From the NCBI GenBank assembly GCA_947175215.1, contig CAMWLR010000016.1:1-39459 (forward strand): a stretch of 39,459 nt of DNA. Direction: 5' to 3'. A program made the translations under genes and the position numbers. The notes under the pieces were generated by a model. It did no database searches and was not told the origin of the DNA. It saw nothing but the letters and a program-made list of their open reading frames with translations. Below, piece by piece: positions 9,096 to 17,996 of this stretch. Positions within the stretch are counted from its first letter, which is position 1; each line of letters opens with the position of its first letter. Source of the stretch: an uncultured Porphyromonadaceae bacterium (GTDB taxonomy: Bacteria > Bacteroidota > Bacteroidia > Bacteroidales > Muribaculaceae).

Positions 9096-11045
9096 TCATC
9101 GCGCAAACAGGGTGCGGATGAGGTCAGGGCGATGCAGGCGGTTGAGTGATGCCGTGATAGATGAGCGGTATGTGCGGTCATACCAGAAGAAGTATTGACG
9201 CTGGGCCAGTTTCTCCTCGGGCGTGATGGCCGTGAACACCCGCTGCATGGTGTAGGGATGATAACCTGAGTAATAGATCTCGGTCGCAACAGTCATGGGG
9301 GTGGGGGTGAAATCCTGCACCTGCTCGAGGCGGAAGTCGAGCCGCTTGGTCTTCACCGCCAGGTTGGCCATATCAATTTCGCGACAACCGGGATGTGACG
9401 AGATGAAGTAGGGGATAAGCTGCTGTCTGAGATTGTTTTTTGCATTGACACGGTCAAAGACCTGTTTGAACTCCTCAAAAAGGTCAAATGACGGTTTGCG
9501 CATTATGTCGAGCACATCATCTTCGGTATGTTCGGGTGCCACTTTCAGGCGACCGCTGACGTGCGAGGTAATCAGTTCTTCATTATAACGTCGCGAAGCC
9601 GCGTCAATCTCCTTGTCTCCCGTTTTATGCAGTGACAGATCATATCGCACACCACTCCCGATAAATGATTTCTTGACCTCGGGCAGTGCGTCAACGCTGT
9701 GATATATGTCGAGCAGCGGGCGGTGGTCGGTGTTGAGGTTAGGGCATGGTTTGGGATGGAGACAACTCGGACGCAGGCATCTGGCGCAGACAGATTTATC
9801 GCGTCCGCTCATGGCGTACATATTGGCTGACGGGCCGCCGAGGTCTGAGATATACCCTTTGAAGCCGGGCATCGCGGTGACCTTGCGCACCTCTTTCATC
9901 ACTGACTCTTTAGAGCGCGACGCTATGAATTTACCCTGATGTGCCGAGATGGTGCAGAACGCACAGCCGCCGAAACATCCGCGATGGAGATTGACCGAGT
10001 ACTTGATCATGTCAAATGCCGGGATGCGTTTACCTAAATAACGCGGATGGGGGAGACGTGTATAGTTGAGGTCAAACGACCGGTCGATCTCTGCGGCGGT
10101 CATCGGGGGATACATCGGGTTGACCCTGACGACCCTCTCCTTATCGAGCGGTTGCCAGAGTGTTGCGCCGGTGAAACGGTTGCTCTGCTGCTCGATATGC
10201 TTGAAGTTTGCGACCTGCATACGCTTGTCACGGCGGCAATCCTCCCATGAGTTGAGGATGATGTGGTCAACATTCCCCCCTTGCATCGGGGTGATGTCAC
10301 CAGTTATCTTTTTCATCTCGGTCGGTGTCTCGAAAAAGACCGTCTGGGGTATGTCACGGATCTCAGAGATTTTCTGACCGGCATCGAGGCGTCGGGACAG
10401 TTCAAGGATAGGCAGTTCCCCCATGCCGTAGATTATCATATCGGCGGCTGAGTCGGCGAGTATCGAGGGGCGCAATCTGTCTTGCCAGTAATCATAGTGT
10501 GACAGACGGCGAAGCGAGGCCTCGATTCCGCCGGCGATGACCGGGACATCGGGATATAGTTTCTTGAGAATCTCAGAATAGACGATCGTCGGATAATCAG
10601 GACGCATGCCGTGCCGCCCGTCGGGGGTATAGGCGTCATCGCTGCGACGGCGTCGGGCGGCGGTGTAATGGTTGACCATCGAGTCCATTGCTCCCGCCGA
10701 CACACCGAAAAAGAGTCGCGGGCGGCCAAACTTACGGAAGTCACGCAGATCATCCTGCCAGTTGGGTTGCGGCACGATTGCCACCTTATATCCCCCGACC
10801 TCGACAAGCAGACGCCCGAGGACGGCCGCACCGAATGAGGGGTGATCGATATAGGCATCCCCTGAGAAAAGTACGATGTCAACCTCGTCCCAGCCCCGTG
10901 CTTTCATCTCCTTGACAGAGGTGGGTAGCCAGTCGGTGACCGGTCGACGCGGGTAGTCTATAACCTCGCCGCCGACATGGCGGTGAGGTTTATCTTCGGT
11001 GTGCGTGACCGCTTTGGGTTTGGTTTTATGCGTGATTCTCGACAT
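9096..11045 (-). CDS. ygiQ: YgiQ family radical SAM protein
   Basis: A 649-residue member of the YgiQ/UPF0313 family. A cobalamin-binding-like N-terminal region (about 40-220, with FSGDAYIDHPSFG and AGGIEASLRR) precedes the radical SAM core. The 4Fe-4S cysteines are C357, C361 and C364 in RGCFGGCAFC. A Cys-rich segment follows around 435-455 (CARCLRPSCLHPKPC), which could hold another metal site. The substrate of this family is not established. It is probably co-transcribed with uvrB, whose stop lies 78 bp upstream, and converges on the kinase gene 40 bp away. Confidence 0.93.
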   Translation of the reverse strand: MSRITHKTKPKAVTHTEDKPHRHVGGEVIDYPRRPVTDWLPTSVKEMKARGWDEVDIVLFSGDAYIDHPSFGAAVLGRLLVEVGGYKVAIVPQPNWQDDLRDFRKFGRPRLFFGVSAGAMDSMVNHYTAARRRRSDDAYTPDGRHGMRPDYPTIVYSEILKKLYPDVPVIAGGIEASLRRLSHYDYWQDRLRPSILADSAADMIIYGMGELPILELSRRLDAGQKISEIRDIPQTVFFETPTEMKKITGDITPMQGGNVDHIILNSWEDCRRDKRMQVANFKHIEQQSNRFTGATLWQPLDKERVVRVNPMYPPMTAAEIDRSFDLNYTRLPHPRYLGKRIPAFDMIKYSVNLHRGCFGGCAFCTISAHQGKFIASRSKESVMKEVRKVTAMPGFKGYISDLGGPSANMYAMSGRDKSVCARCLRPSCLHPKPCPNLNTDHRPLLDIYHSVDALPEVKKSFIGSGVRYDLSLHKTGDKEIDAASRRYNEELITSHVSGRLKVAPEHTEDDVLDIMRKPSFDLFEEFKQVFDRVNAKNNLRQQLIPYFISSHPGCREIDMANLAVKTKRLDFRLEQVQDFTPTPMTVATEIYYSGYHPYTMQRVFTAITPEEKLAQRQYFFWYDRTYRSSITASLNRLHRPDLIRTLFAR

Positions 11046-11063
11046 ACGGCTAAATCAATTCTC

Positions 11064-11105
11064 GGCTGTAAATCAACGGCTGTAAATCAGTGGCTGTAAA
11101 TCAGT
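11064..11105. repeat. Three tandem 14-bp repeats between uvrB and ygiQ
   Basis: Three head-to-tail copies of GGCTGTAAATCAGT (the first ends AC instead of GT) fill 11064-11077, 11078-11091 and 11092-11105. A decayed further copy, GGCTAAATCA, sits at 11048-11057. The unit is not a multiple of three and is non-coding; it lies in the 78-bp uvrB-ygiQ spacer. Confidence 0.9.
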
Positions 11106-11123
11106 GGCAGGATGGCGGTGGCG

Positions 11124-13205
11124 TCATGGCATAGAGGCTGCGAGTTTCTCCATCTTGAGGATCTCGTCACGCAGACGGGCTGCCTCCATAAACTCCATAT
11201 TCTTGGCTGCCTGTACCATCTCAGTGCGCATGCGGGTGATGTAACGCTGTATCTCACCCTTGCTCATATACGGTATGACGGGGTCGGCGGCGATATTGAC
11301 CGTCGATGTGTATTCCTCGGCATAGGGTATGACCTTTGATGCCTGTGCGGCGGCTGACCGTTTGCGGTCGGCGGCACGCTGCGGATTTGATGCGGGCATG
11401 AGATCTTCGGTATCCATCCCGACAAGGGCGGCACGGGCCTTGACGATAGCCTGTGGCGTTATGCCGTGGGCCTCGTTGTATGCCATCTGTTTCTCACGGC
11501 GTCGGCGAGTCTCGTCAATGGTGAGCTGCATCGACTCGGTGATCTTATCGGCATACATGATCACCATGCCGTTGAGGTTACGGGCGGCGCGTCCGACGGT
11601 CTGGGTCAGCGAGCGGTGAGAGCGCAGAAATCCCTCCTTGTCGGCATCGATGATCGCGACAAGCGATACCTCGGGGAGGTCGAGACCCTCACGCAGCAGG
11701 TTGACGCCGATGAGGACATCATAGACACCCGCGCGCAGATCATCGAGAATCTTGATGCGGTCGAGGGTGTCGACATCTGAGTGGATATATGCCGTCTTGA
11801 TGTTAAGTTTGAGGAAATAATCGTTGAGTTCCTCGGCCATACGTTTGGTGAGTGTGGTGACAAGCACGCGCTCACCGCGCTGACGTCGCTGTTCAATCTG
11901 TTCGAGCAAGTGGTCGATCTGATGCAGGGTTGGCTGCACCTCGATGAGGGGATCAAGCAGACCGGTGGGGCGGATAACCTGCTCGACCACTACGCCCTCA
12001 CTCTTCTCGAGTTCGTAATCGGCGGGGGTGGCGCTGACATATATTATCTGTCCGGTGAGTTTCTCAAACTCCTCAAATCTGAGCGGACGGTTATCGAGGG
12101 CTGACTGCAATCTGAATCCGTAATCTACAAGATTCTGCTTGCGCGACAGGTCTCCGCCATACATGGCTCTGATCTGCGGCACGGTGACATGACTCTCATC
12201 TATGATGGTCAGGAAGTCGTCAGGGAAATAGTCGAGCAGGCAGAAAGGTCTCATACCCGGTTCGCGCCCGTCAAAATATCGGCTGTAATTTTCGATGCCG
12301 GGGCAGTGGCCGACCTCGCGTATCATCTCGATGTCGTATGTCGTGCGCTCATAGAGCCGTTTGGCTTCAAGGAGTTTTCCCTCTTTGTCAAAGAAATCTA
12401 CCTGCTCGCCCAGATCGAGTTCCATCTGTGCCAGGGCAGATGCCTGACGCTCCTTAGAGGTGACGAAAAGGTTGGCGGGGTAGATCTGGAAGCGGTCATG
12501 TCGCCCCAGCGGGGTGTTGTCGAGAGGGTGCAGGGTAGATATAGACTCTATCTCATCACCAAAAAACACTACCCTGAGGATAATCTCCTCATATGCAAGG
12601 CGTATGTCGACGGTGTCTCCCTTGACACGGAAATTGCCTCGGTTGAGTTCGATCTCATTGCGGCTGTAGAGTGACTCGGCCAGACGGCGCAGGAATGCGT
12701 TGCGCGAGATGCGTTGACCCTCTTTGATCTCAATGACATTGGCATCGAAGTCTTCGGGATTACCCATACCGAACAGACACGATACCGAACTGATCACCAC
12801 GACATCGCGGCGACCCGAGAGGAGGGCCGACACGGTGGCCAACCTCAGTTTCTCGATCTCGTCATTTATCGAGAGATCTTTCTCGATATATTTATCGACA
12901 GAGGGGATGTATGCCTCAGGCTGATAATAGTCGTAATAAGACACGAAATACTGCACCGAGTTCTCAGGGAAAAACTGCTTGAACTCGCTGTAAAGCTGTG
13001 CGGCCAGTGTCTTGTTATGGCTCAGGATGAGGGTGGGGCGCTTGACCTCTTTGATGACGTTAGCCATCGTGAAAGTCTTGCCCGACCCGGTAACGCCGAG
13101 CAACACCTGAGCGGGGAGGCCTTGGTTGACCCCCTTGACAAGCTGGGCGATGGCCTCGGGCTGATCGCCCGTGGGTTTGTATTGTGATGTGAGTTTGAAG
13201 TCCAT
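11124..13205 (-). CDS. uvrB: Excinuclease ABC subunit B
   Basis: Damage-verification helicase of nucleotide excision repair, loaded by UvrA and recruiting UvrC. It has 693 residues, slightly longer than the usual 660-680. Visible features: Walker A GVTGSGKT (37-44), the DNA-clamping beta-hairpin YYDYYQPEAYIP near 91-102, the DESH Walker B motif in TIIDESHVTVPQ, helicase motif VGRAARN, and the C-terminal UVR domain (MVQAAKNMEFMEAARLRDEI) that contacts UvrC. The start MDFKLTSQYKPTGDQPEAI is the canonical N-terminus. It is the middle gene of a DUF4293-uvrB-ygiQ set on the minus strand, with an 8-bp gap to the upstream gene. Confidence 0.98.
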   Translation of the reverse strand: MDFKLTSQYKPTGDQPEAIAQLVKGVNQGLPAQVLLGVTGSGKTFTMANVIKEVKRPTLILSHNKTLAAQLYSEFKQFFPENSVQYFVSYYDYYQPEAYIPSVDKYIEKDLSINDEIEKLRLATVSALLSGRRDVVVISSVSCLFGMGNPEDFDANVIEIKEGQRISRNAFLRRLAESLYSRNEIELNRGNFRVKGDTVDIRLAYEEIILRVVFFGDEIESISTLHPLDNTPLGRHDRFQIYPANLFVTSKERQASALAQMELDLGEQVDFFDKEGKLLEAKRLYERTTYDIEMIREVGHCPGIENYSRYFDGREPGMRPFCLLDYFPDDFLTIIDESHVTVPQIRAMYGGDLSRKQNLVDYGFRLQSALDNRPLRFEEFEKLTGQIIYVSATPADYELEKSEGVVVEQVIRPTGLLDPLIEVQPTLHQIDHLLEQIEQRRQRGERVLVTTLTKRMAEELNDYFLKLNIKTAYIHSDVDTLDRIKILDDLRAGVYDVLIGVNLLREGLDLPEVSLVAIIDADKEGFLRSHRSLTQTVGRAARNLNGMVIMYADKITESMQLTIDETRRRREKQMAYNEAHGITPQAIVKARAALVGMDTEDLMPASNPQRAADRKRSAAAQASKVIPYAEEYTSTVNIAADPVIPYMSKGEIQRYITRMRTEMVQAAKNMEFMEAARLRDEILKMEKLAASMP

Positions 13206-13213
13206 ATTTTTTA

Positions 13214-13654
13214 TCAGCGCAGACGGTCGGCAGCCTTGAGCAGCTTCTCGTCATGCGAGATGCCGCGGTATGCCAGCAGGGCGAAGATTACGGCCCCGAT
13301 CAGCAACAGTATGCTCCCCATCCATTCGGCACGTCCGGTCGCCGAATCAAAGCCATAAACCATTAGGCAAGCGCAAGCGGCCAGTACGGCGATGAGCACG
13401 ATGGCGACGATCGTCATCATCTTCTGTCTGCGGGTATCCTTGAATGAAAAGATGTTGAGTACCAGCAGGGCTGTAACCAACAGGCCCACGATAAATACGA
13501 CAGTGTTATCAGAGGGGTACATAAATGTCACCGAGTCGGTGGTCGTTATCTCAGGCCCTTCGAGACTGATGTAGGCCATGGGGAGGAAACAGAAGAGTGC
13601 GACCAGTATTGCCGCCACGAGCAACCAAACTGATTGCCAACGTTGTATTACCAT
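13214..13654 (-). CDS. DUF4293 family integral membrane protein
   Basis: A 146-residue protein with four hydrophobic segments (about 9-27, 49-67, 77-99 and 110-130) and a charged C-terminal tail. The start MVIQRWQSVWLLVAAILVALFC and the four-helix layout match the small Bacteroidetes family DUF4293, whose function is unknown. It begins the probable operon with uvrB (8 bp downstream) and ygiQ. A -7 box lies 28 bp upstream. Confidence 0.85.
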   Translation of the reverse strand: MVIQRWQSVWLLVAAILVALFCFLPMAYISLEGPEITTTDSVTFMYPSDNTVVFIVGLLVTALLVLNIFSFKDTRRQKMMTIVAIVLIAVLAACACLMVYGFDSATGRAEWMGSILLLIGAVIFALLAYRGISHDEKLLKAADRLR

Positions 13655-13681
13655 AAATCGTTGTTAGTTTTGATTAATCTG

Positions 13682-13689
13682 CAAATATA
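13682..13689 (-). promoter_or_regulatory. -7 box for the DUF4293-uvrB-ygiQ operon
   Basis: On the minus strand this is TATATTTG, an exact TAnnTTTG box, followed by a short leader to the ATG at 13654. No convincing -33 box is visible, because the upstream bases are the 3' end of the TPR gene. Confidence 0.55.
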
Positions 13690-13714
13690 CGATTTTTCGC
13701 CGGATAATCACTCA

Positions 13715-15964
13715 TCACGAGAGCGAGTAAAGCAGCGCATCGGTGATAAGGGGAATGAGCGAAGGGGTGACACCGAGACGCGCGAGAGCCGCCGAGTCAG
13801 CTTTCAAGTCGGCGATGAAACTCTCGACCGAGCTGCGCGGTATCTCCTTGTCGGGTATAGTCGACCCGGTCGGATGAGGACGCGACAGTATGCTTAGGCG
13901 ATAAAAGTTCTGTGCCTCGTCAAAGTGTCCGGTGGCCAGTGAGAGATGCCCCATGTTGAGGTAATCTTCGGGACGCGGGTCAAAGTCGGTGATTATACGC
14001 TCATAATATTTGCGGCTCTGGTCAAACTGCTTGTCAAGCAGCAGACTCCACGCCAGAGGGCGTAATGCTTTACCTGATTTCTCGTCAAGATAAAACGCTT
14101 TGTAAAAAGCCTTGACCGCCTCGGCGTAATGGCCCAAGGCAAGATGCGCGCGACCAATAGCCAGTGAGTTAGAGGGTTGGTCGGGGCGCAACTCTTCGAG
14201 ACGTAGCGCCGCCGAGAGAGCAGAGGTATGGTTACCGGCCAGCTGATGACAGCGTACCAGGCGTGTCAGTGTCCATGCGCTGCGGTTGTCGAGCATATCG
14301 GCTTTTTCAAAGCAAGACAGTGCCTCGGTGATGCGGCCGAGTTTCGTTAGCGAGTGACCCATCTTCTGATATACCGCGGCAGATGGGGCGGAGATTGAGT
14401 CGACGATGCCAAATACATCGAGCGCTTCATCCCAATATTTGTGAGAGAAATAAAACTCGGCGATAAGACTTAACAGCTCAGGATCTTTGACATCATCGAC
14501 AAGTGCCGAGACCGCCACCAGGTTGACCCCCTCGCCAAAGGGGTTGTAAAACTCTCCCTTGCGGCGGAACAGCCGGTAGAAGCGATAAAGATTCTGTATC
14601 TGACGGCGTATCACGGCACGACGCGAGTCTGAGGTCAGGTCAAGAGATGCAGCCCGCATTTCGTTGAACTGATCGGCCTGTGCGCTCAATTGAGACAACA
14701 CCGTGTCGCGTTGAGATTGCGGCACGTTGGCAAGTGACAGCATCATCGAGTATTTGTCGCTGTCGCACAGGAAGTTCAACCCCTCAAACATACCGGCGAC
14801 CTTGTACATCGAGCCGTTGCCGGGAAGATCGGCAAACTCGCTGCGGTCGTTATGAAATGGTATAAACCAGTTGGCGATCTCGTTGAAGAACGGGAACTGC
14901 TTGAGATGGGCAAATGTCGCCATCATTATGTCTCCGCCCTCCTCTTGTATCTCGCTCATCTCCTTGAGGCTGTCAGAGAGGCCCGATTTATCGAGCATCT
15001 CCTGCCACTCGGGGTTCTCCTCGAGATCTTCGGGGGTAACGGCATCCTGAGATGAAAGTTTCCGTTCGAGATCAGGGCGCAGCTTCATCATCTCAGGCAC
15101 GATCTCATTGCGGATCTTGGCCGAGATACGGTCGGTGTCGCGCGTGCGTGCCAACTCCATATAGGCGGTACGCAGATCTGAGATCCAGGATGGGAGTTCT
15201 CTGACGGCCGCAAACCTGTCGCGCAACCTGCGCGGGAAGTGACGGTCACGCCAGCGGTACATTATCAGCAATATCCCCAACAGTGCCACCGCTGATACGT
15301 CAGCGTTGCCATTGGTGTACGCATCGCAGAGGAGTTCAAGACGGCGCGGGTCATAAAACTCAAGTCCCCCCAGAGTCAACCCCCAGGTAAAAAGTACCTG
15401 AGAATGAGCCGGCAGCACGCTCGATGCAAAGGCCGAGCTGACCGCTTCGGCGTCGGCCCGGGAGAGGGGGAAAGTCACCCACAGGAGGTTGAAGACAGTC
15501 CGCTCGATCAGTTCTCGTTCAGAGGTGGTAGCATGGAATTTCTCGCTATGTCTCCCTGATGCCACGAGATCAAGCAGCGAGCTCTCAGAGCACTCGCTGA
15601 CATATCGCCCGAGAGCCGTCGGCAGATTTTCGGCAGAGTTGGCATTGAGGTAACGCAGGTTATTATAATATAATGTGGGGCGGTCTTTAGCCGAGTTATT
15701 ACGGTCAAGGCGGTCGGCGATCATCAGTATGGTCTCGCCAATCTCAGCCGTCATGTCATCGCGGGCCGGGTCTTCGGCCCCCGACACAGCGTATGAGAGC
15801 AGACGGCGGTAAGCCTGCTCGGCCTGATCGAGAGCGTCAGAAAACTCCCATGCCATCGTACCCTCAGAGAGGGTGCGGGCCGCGGCAAACGCTTCGCGCA
15901 GGCGACCGGCGGCGACAAGTTTTCTCACATTATCTTTTATCTCTGAAAAAATCTCCTTTTTCAT
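13715..15964 (-). CDS. Large tetratricopeptide-repeat protein
   Basis: A 749-residue, mostly helical protein without signal peptide or membrane helix, so probably cytoplasmic. The C-terminal third (about 515-690) holds consecutive TPR-like units, for example WDEALDVFGIVDSISAPSAAVYQKM, GRITEALSCFEKADMLD, GHYAEAVKAFYKAFYLD and GHFDEAQNFYRLSILSRP. The N-terminal two thirds have no motif I recognise but contain an acidic stretch near 325-370. TPR proteins of this size are usually scaffolds; no partner can be named. It is monocistronic by context, with its own -7 box, divergent from gdhA. Confidence 0.85.
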   Translation of the reverse strand: MKKEIFSEIKDNVRKLVAAGRLREAFAAARTLSEGTMAWEFSDALDQAEQAYRRLLSYAVSGAEDPARDDMTAEIGETILMIADRLDRNNSAKDRPTLYYNNLRYLNANSAENLPTALGRYVSECSESSLLDLVASGRHSEKFHATTSERELIERTVFNLLWVTFPLSRADAEAVSSAFASSVLPAHSQVLFTWGLTLGGLEFYDPRRLELLCDAYTNGNADVSAVALLGILLIMYRWRDRHFPRRLRDRFAAVRELPSWISDLRTAYMELARTRDTDRISAKIRNEIVPEMMKLRPDLERKLSSQDAVTPEDLEENPEWQEMLDKSGLSDSLKEMSEIQEEGGDIMMATFAHLKQFPFFNEIANWFIPFHNDRSEFADLPGNGSMYKVAGMFEGLNFLCDSDKYSMMLSLANVPQSQRDTVLSQLSAQADQFNEMRAASLDLTSDSRRAVIRRQIQNLYRFYRLFRRKGEFYNPFGEGVNLVAVSALVDDVKDPELLSLIAEFYFSHKYWDEALDVFGIVDSISAPSAAVYQKMGHSLTKLGRITEALSCFEKADMLDNRSAWTLTRLVRCHQLAGNHTSALSAALRLEELRPDQPSNSLAIGRAHLALGHYAEAVKAFYKAFYLDEKSGKALRPLAWSLLLDKQFDQSRKYYERIITDFDPRPEDYLNMGHLSLATGHFDEAQNFYRLSILSRPHPTGSTIPDKEIPRSSVESFIADLKADSAALARLGVTPSLIPLITDALLYSLS

Positions 15965-15983
15965 TCAACAGTCAAACTTTTTG

Positions 15984-15991
15984 CAAATATA
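15984..15991 (-). promoter_or_regulatory. -7 box for the TPR gene
   Basis: Reads TATATTTG on the minus strand, 20 bp upstream of the ATG at 15964. No well-spaced -33 box is apparent. The 273-bp gap 15965-16237 otherwise holds the divergent gdhA promoter and the gdhA leader. Confidence 0.55.
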
Positions 15992-16091
15992 ACAAACAAT
16001 CAAGCAAACATCTTGCCAAACTGACAAAAAATCTGCTTTGTCACACTTATCAAGCCGCCCCATGGCAGACGAAAAAATATTTGTAGTTTTT

Positions 16092-16124
16092 CTTGCAAAA
16101 TTCAATTATTAAGTGGTATATTTG
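16092..16124 (+). promoter_or_regulatory. gdhA promoter
   Basis: CTTG at 16092-16095, 21 bases, then TATATTTG at 16117-16124 matches the Bacteroidetes promoter. It implies an untranslated leader of about 110 nt before the ATG at 16238. I see no strong hairpin in that leader. Confidence 0.6.
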
Positions 16125-16237
16125 CAGTGGTGTTAGTTAATTATGAGGCAAACCCTTAATAACTGCTCCGAAATACTGCTTTAGAACATAAATTATAAAT
16201 TCCTGACAAAACAGGTTAACCAATTCATACATACGTT

Positions 16238-17575
16238 ATGGATATAAATAATATCATGAACGCCCTGGAGGTAAAACATCCGGGTGAAAAAGAGTATCTG
16301 CAGGCAGTGCGCGAGGTGCTCATGTCAGTTGTTGACGTCTATAACCAGCATCCCGAATTTGAGCGCAACAAAATCATCGAGCGCATGGTCGAGCCCGACA
16401 AGATCGTGACATTCCGCGTGACATGGCTTGACGACAAGGGTGAGGTGCAGAACAACATTGGTTACCGCGTGCAGTTTAACAACGCCATTGGCCCGTACAA
16501 GGGAGGTATCCGCTTCCACGCATCTGTCAATCTCTCAATCCTGAAATTCCTCGGCTTTGAGCAGACATTCAAAAACGCACTCACCACACTCCCCATGGGT
16601 GGTGCCAAGGGTGGCTCTGACTTCTCTCCCCGCGGCAAGAGCGACCGTGAAATCATGCGTTTCTGCCAGGCATTCATCCTCGGCCTCTGGAAGAATCTCG
16701 GTCCTGACCGCGACGTACCGGCCGGCGATATCGGCGTAGGCGGCCGCGAGGTAGGTTATATGTACGGTATGTACAAAAAGTTGGTTGACGAGCACACCGG
16801 CACATTCACCGGCAAGGGCTTTGACTTCGGCGGTTCACGCCTGCGTCCCGAGGCTACCGGTTTCGGTGCCCTCTACTTCGTGCAGAATATGCTCGCCCTC
16901 AAGAACGAAGACCTCAAGGGTAAGACCGTCGCCATCTCAGGATTCGGTAACGTTGCATGGGGTGCGGCCACAAAGGCTACCGAACTCGGTGCAAAGGTTG
17001 TCACCATCTCAGGTCCGGACGGTTATGTGTATGACCCCGACGGCATCAGCGGCGAGAAGATCGACTATATGCTCGACCTCCGCTCATCGGGTGACGACAT
17101 CGTAGCCCCCTATGCAGAGAAATATCCCGGTGCTACATTCTATCCCGGCAAGAAACCCTGGGAGCAGAAAGTTGACATCGCTCTCCCCTGCGCAACTCAG
17201 AATGAGGTTAACGGTGAGGATGCCCGTCAGATGGTAGCCAACGGTGTTAAGCTCGTGGCCGAAGTGTCTAACATGGGTTGTACCCCCGAGGCTATCGACT
17301 GCTTTATCGAGAACCGCATCAACTATGCTCCCGGTAAGGCTGTCAACGCCGGCGGTGTGGCTTGCTCAGGTCTCGAGATGACTCAGGATGCCGAACATCT
17401 GCAATGGACTGCCGAAGAAGTTGATGCCAAACTCCATCAGATCATGGCCGCTATCCACGCACAGTGCGAGAAGTACGGTATGCAGGAAGACGGTTACCTC
17501 AACTACATGAAGGGTGCCAATATCGCCGGTTTCATGAAGGTTGCCAACGCGATGATGGAGCAGGGTGTCATCTAA
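16238..17575 (+). CDS. gdhA: NADP-type glutamate dehydrogenase
   Basis: Hexameric family I glutamate dehydrogenase of 445 residues, interconverting 2-oxoglutarate plus ammonium and glutamate. Active-site lysines are K88 in GPYKGGIRF and K124 in PMGGAKGGSDF; the catalytic Asp is D164 in PAGDIGVGGREVGYMYG. The nucleotide-binding fold shows SGFGNVAWG (234-242). Length and the GGAKGG plus DIGVGGRE signatures fit the assimilatory bacterial enzyme; NADP preference is assigned by family resemblance. It is monocistronic, between a clear promoter and a strong terminator. Codons look optimised compared with its neighbours (many GGT, ATC, AAG), suggesting high expression. Confidence 0.97.
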   Translation: MDINNIMNALEVKHPGEKEYLQAVREVLMSVVDVYNQHPEFERNKIIERMVEPDKIVTFRVTWLDDKGEVQNNIGYRVQFNNAIGPYKGGIRFHASVNLSILKFLGFEQTFKNALTTLPMGGAKGGSDFSPRGKSDREIMRFCQAFILGLWKNLGPDRDVPAGDIGVGGREVGYMYGMYKKLVDEHTGTFTGKGFDFGGSRLRPEATGFGALYFVQNMLALKNEDLKGKTVAISGFGNVAWGAATKATELGAKVVTISGPDGYVYDPDGISGEKIDYMLDLRSSGDDIVAPYAEKYPGATFYPGKKPWEQKVDIALPCATQNEVNGEDARQMVANGVKLVAEVSNMGCTPEAIDCFIENRINYAPGKAVNAGGVACSGLEMTQDAEHLQWTAEEVDAKLHQIMAAIHAQCEKYGMQEDGYLNYMKGANIAGFMKVANAMMEQGVI

Positions 17576-17634
17576 TCTGCCCGGGTCGCACAGGCTCTGA
17601 ACTTTATTACAAATAATATTGCAAAGCTATATGG

Positions 17635-17670
17635 CCGCGCCGATTCTTTTAAGAGTCGGCGCGGTTTTTT
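17635..17670 (+). terminator. Rho-independent terminator of gdhA
   Basis: A 12-bp stem (17635-17646 with 17653-17664) containing one G.U pair closes a 6-base TTTTAA loop and is followed by six T. The arm CCGCGCCGA/TCGGCGCGG is very stable. It ends the gdhA transcript just before the HU gene pair. Confidence 0.9.
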
Positions 17671-17683
17671 AACAGAAAATGCT

Positions 17684-17691
17684 TATCTTTG
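17684..17691 (+). promoter_or_regulatory. -7 box for the HU gene pair
   Basis: TATCTTTG is an exact TAnnTTTG box. It lies inside the reading frame that would start at the ATG 17679, so that ATG is probably upstream of the transcript start and a later start is used. Confidence 0.55.
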
Positions 17692-17708
17692 CCCAAAATA
17701 TTGCAAAA

Positions 17709-17996
17709 TTGGATAACAAGCAATTTCTCAACGTCATAGCCTCACGCCTCAATATCGAGACCTCTACGGCCCAAAAACTGATGGAGGGTTTCGTGGAGGT
17801 GATTGCAGACGGGTGCGGTGACCTCGACCGGGTCGCACTCCCTTCGTTGGGCTCTTTCACGGGGATCAAGCGTGATGAGACTGTCGTCAAAGATCTCACC
17901 ACCGGCAGGCGACTGCTGTTGCCTCCGGCGATTGAGATAGAGTTTATTCCCGGCGGGAGACTCAAAAACGGGATTTCGGAGGGCCCTCGCAAATGA
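17709..17996 (+). CDS. HU-family DNA-binding protein
   Basis: Small HU/IHF-like protein of 95 residues from a TTG start at 17709. The frame is open from an ATG at 17679, but that ATG lies before a promoter box, and the peptide from the TTG (MDNKQFLNVIASRLN) lines up with the usual HU N-terminus. The dimerisation helices carry the TAQKLMEGFVEVIADG pattern. The turn LPSLGSF replaces the common GFGTF, and a DNA-binding arm follows (about 60-75, TTGRRLLLPPAIEIEF). The C-terminal FIPGGRLKNGI matches the HU ending. Its stop overlaps the start of the next HU gene (ATGA), so the two may form a heterodimer, which is inference. Confidence 0.85.
   Translation: MDNKQFLNVIASRLNIETSTAQKLMEGFVEVIADGCGDLDRVALPSLGSFTGIKRDETVVKDLTTGRRLLLPPAIEIEFIPGGRLKNGISEGPRK

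Noticed and set aside
11064-11105. Possible CRISPR-like array
   Set aside because: Repeats are contiguous 14-mers without spacers and no cas genes are present.
12189-12674. 161-codon open frame on the plus strand
   Set aside because: Antisense to uvrB in a GC-rich conserved gene; no start context or family resemblance.
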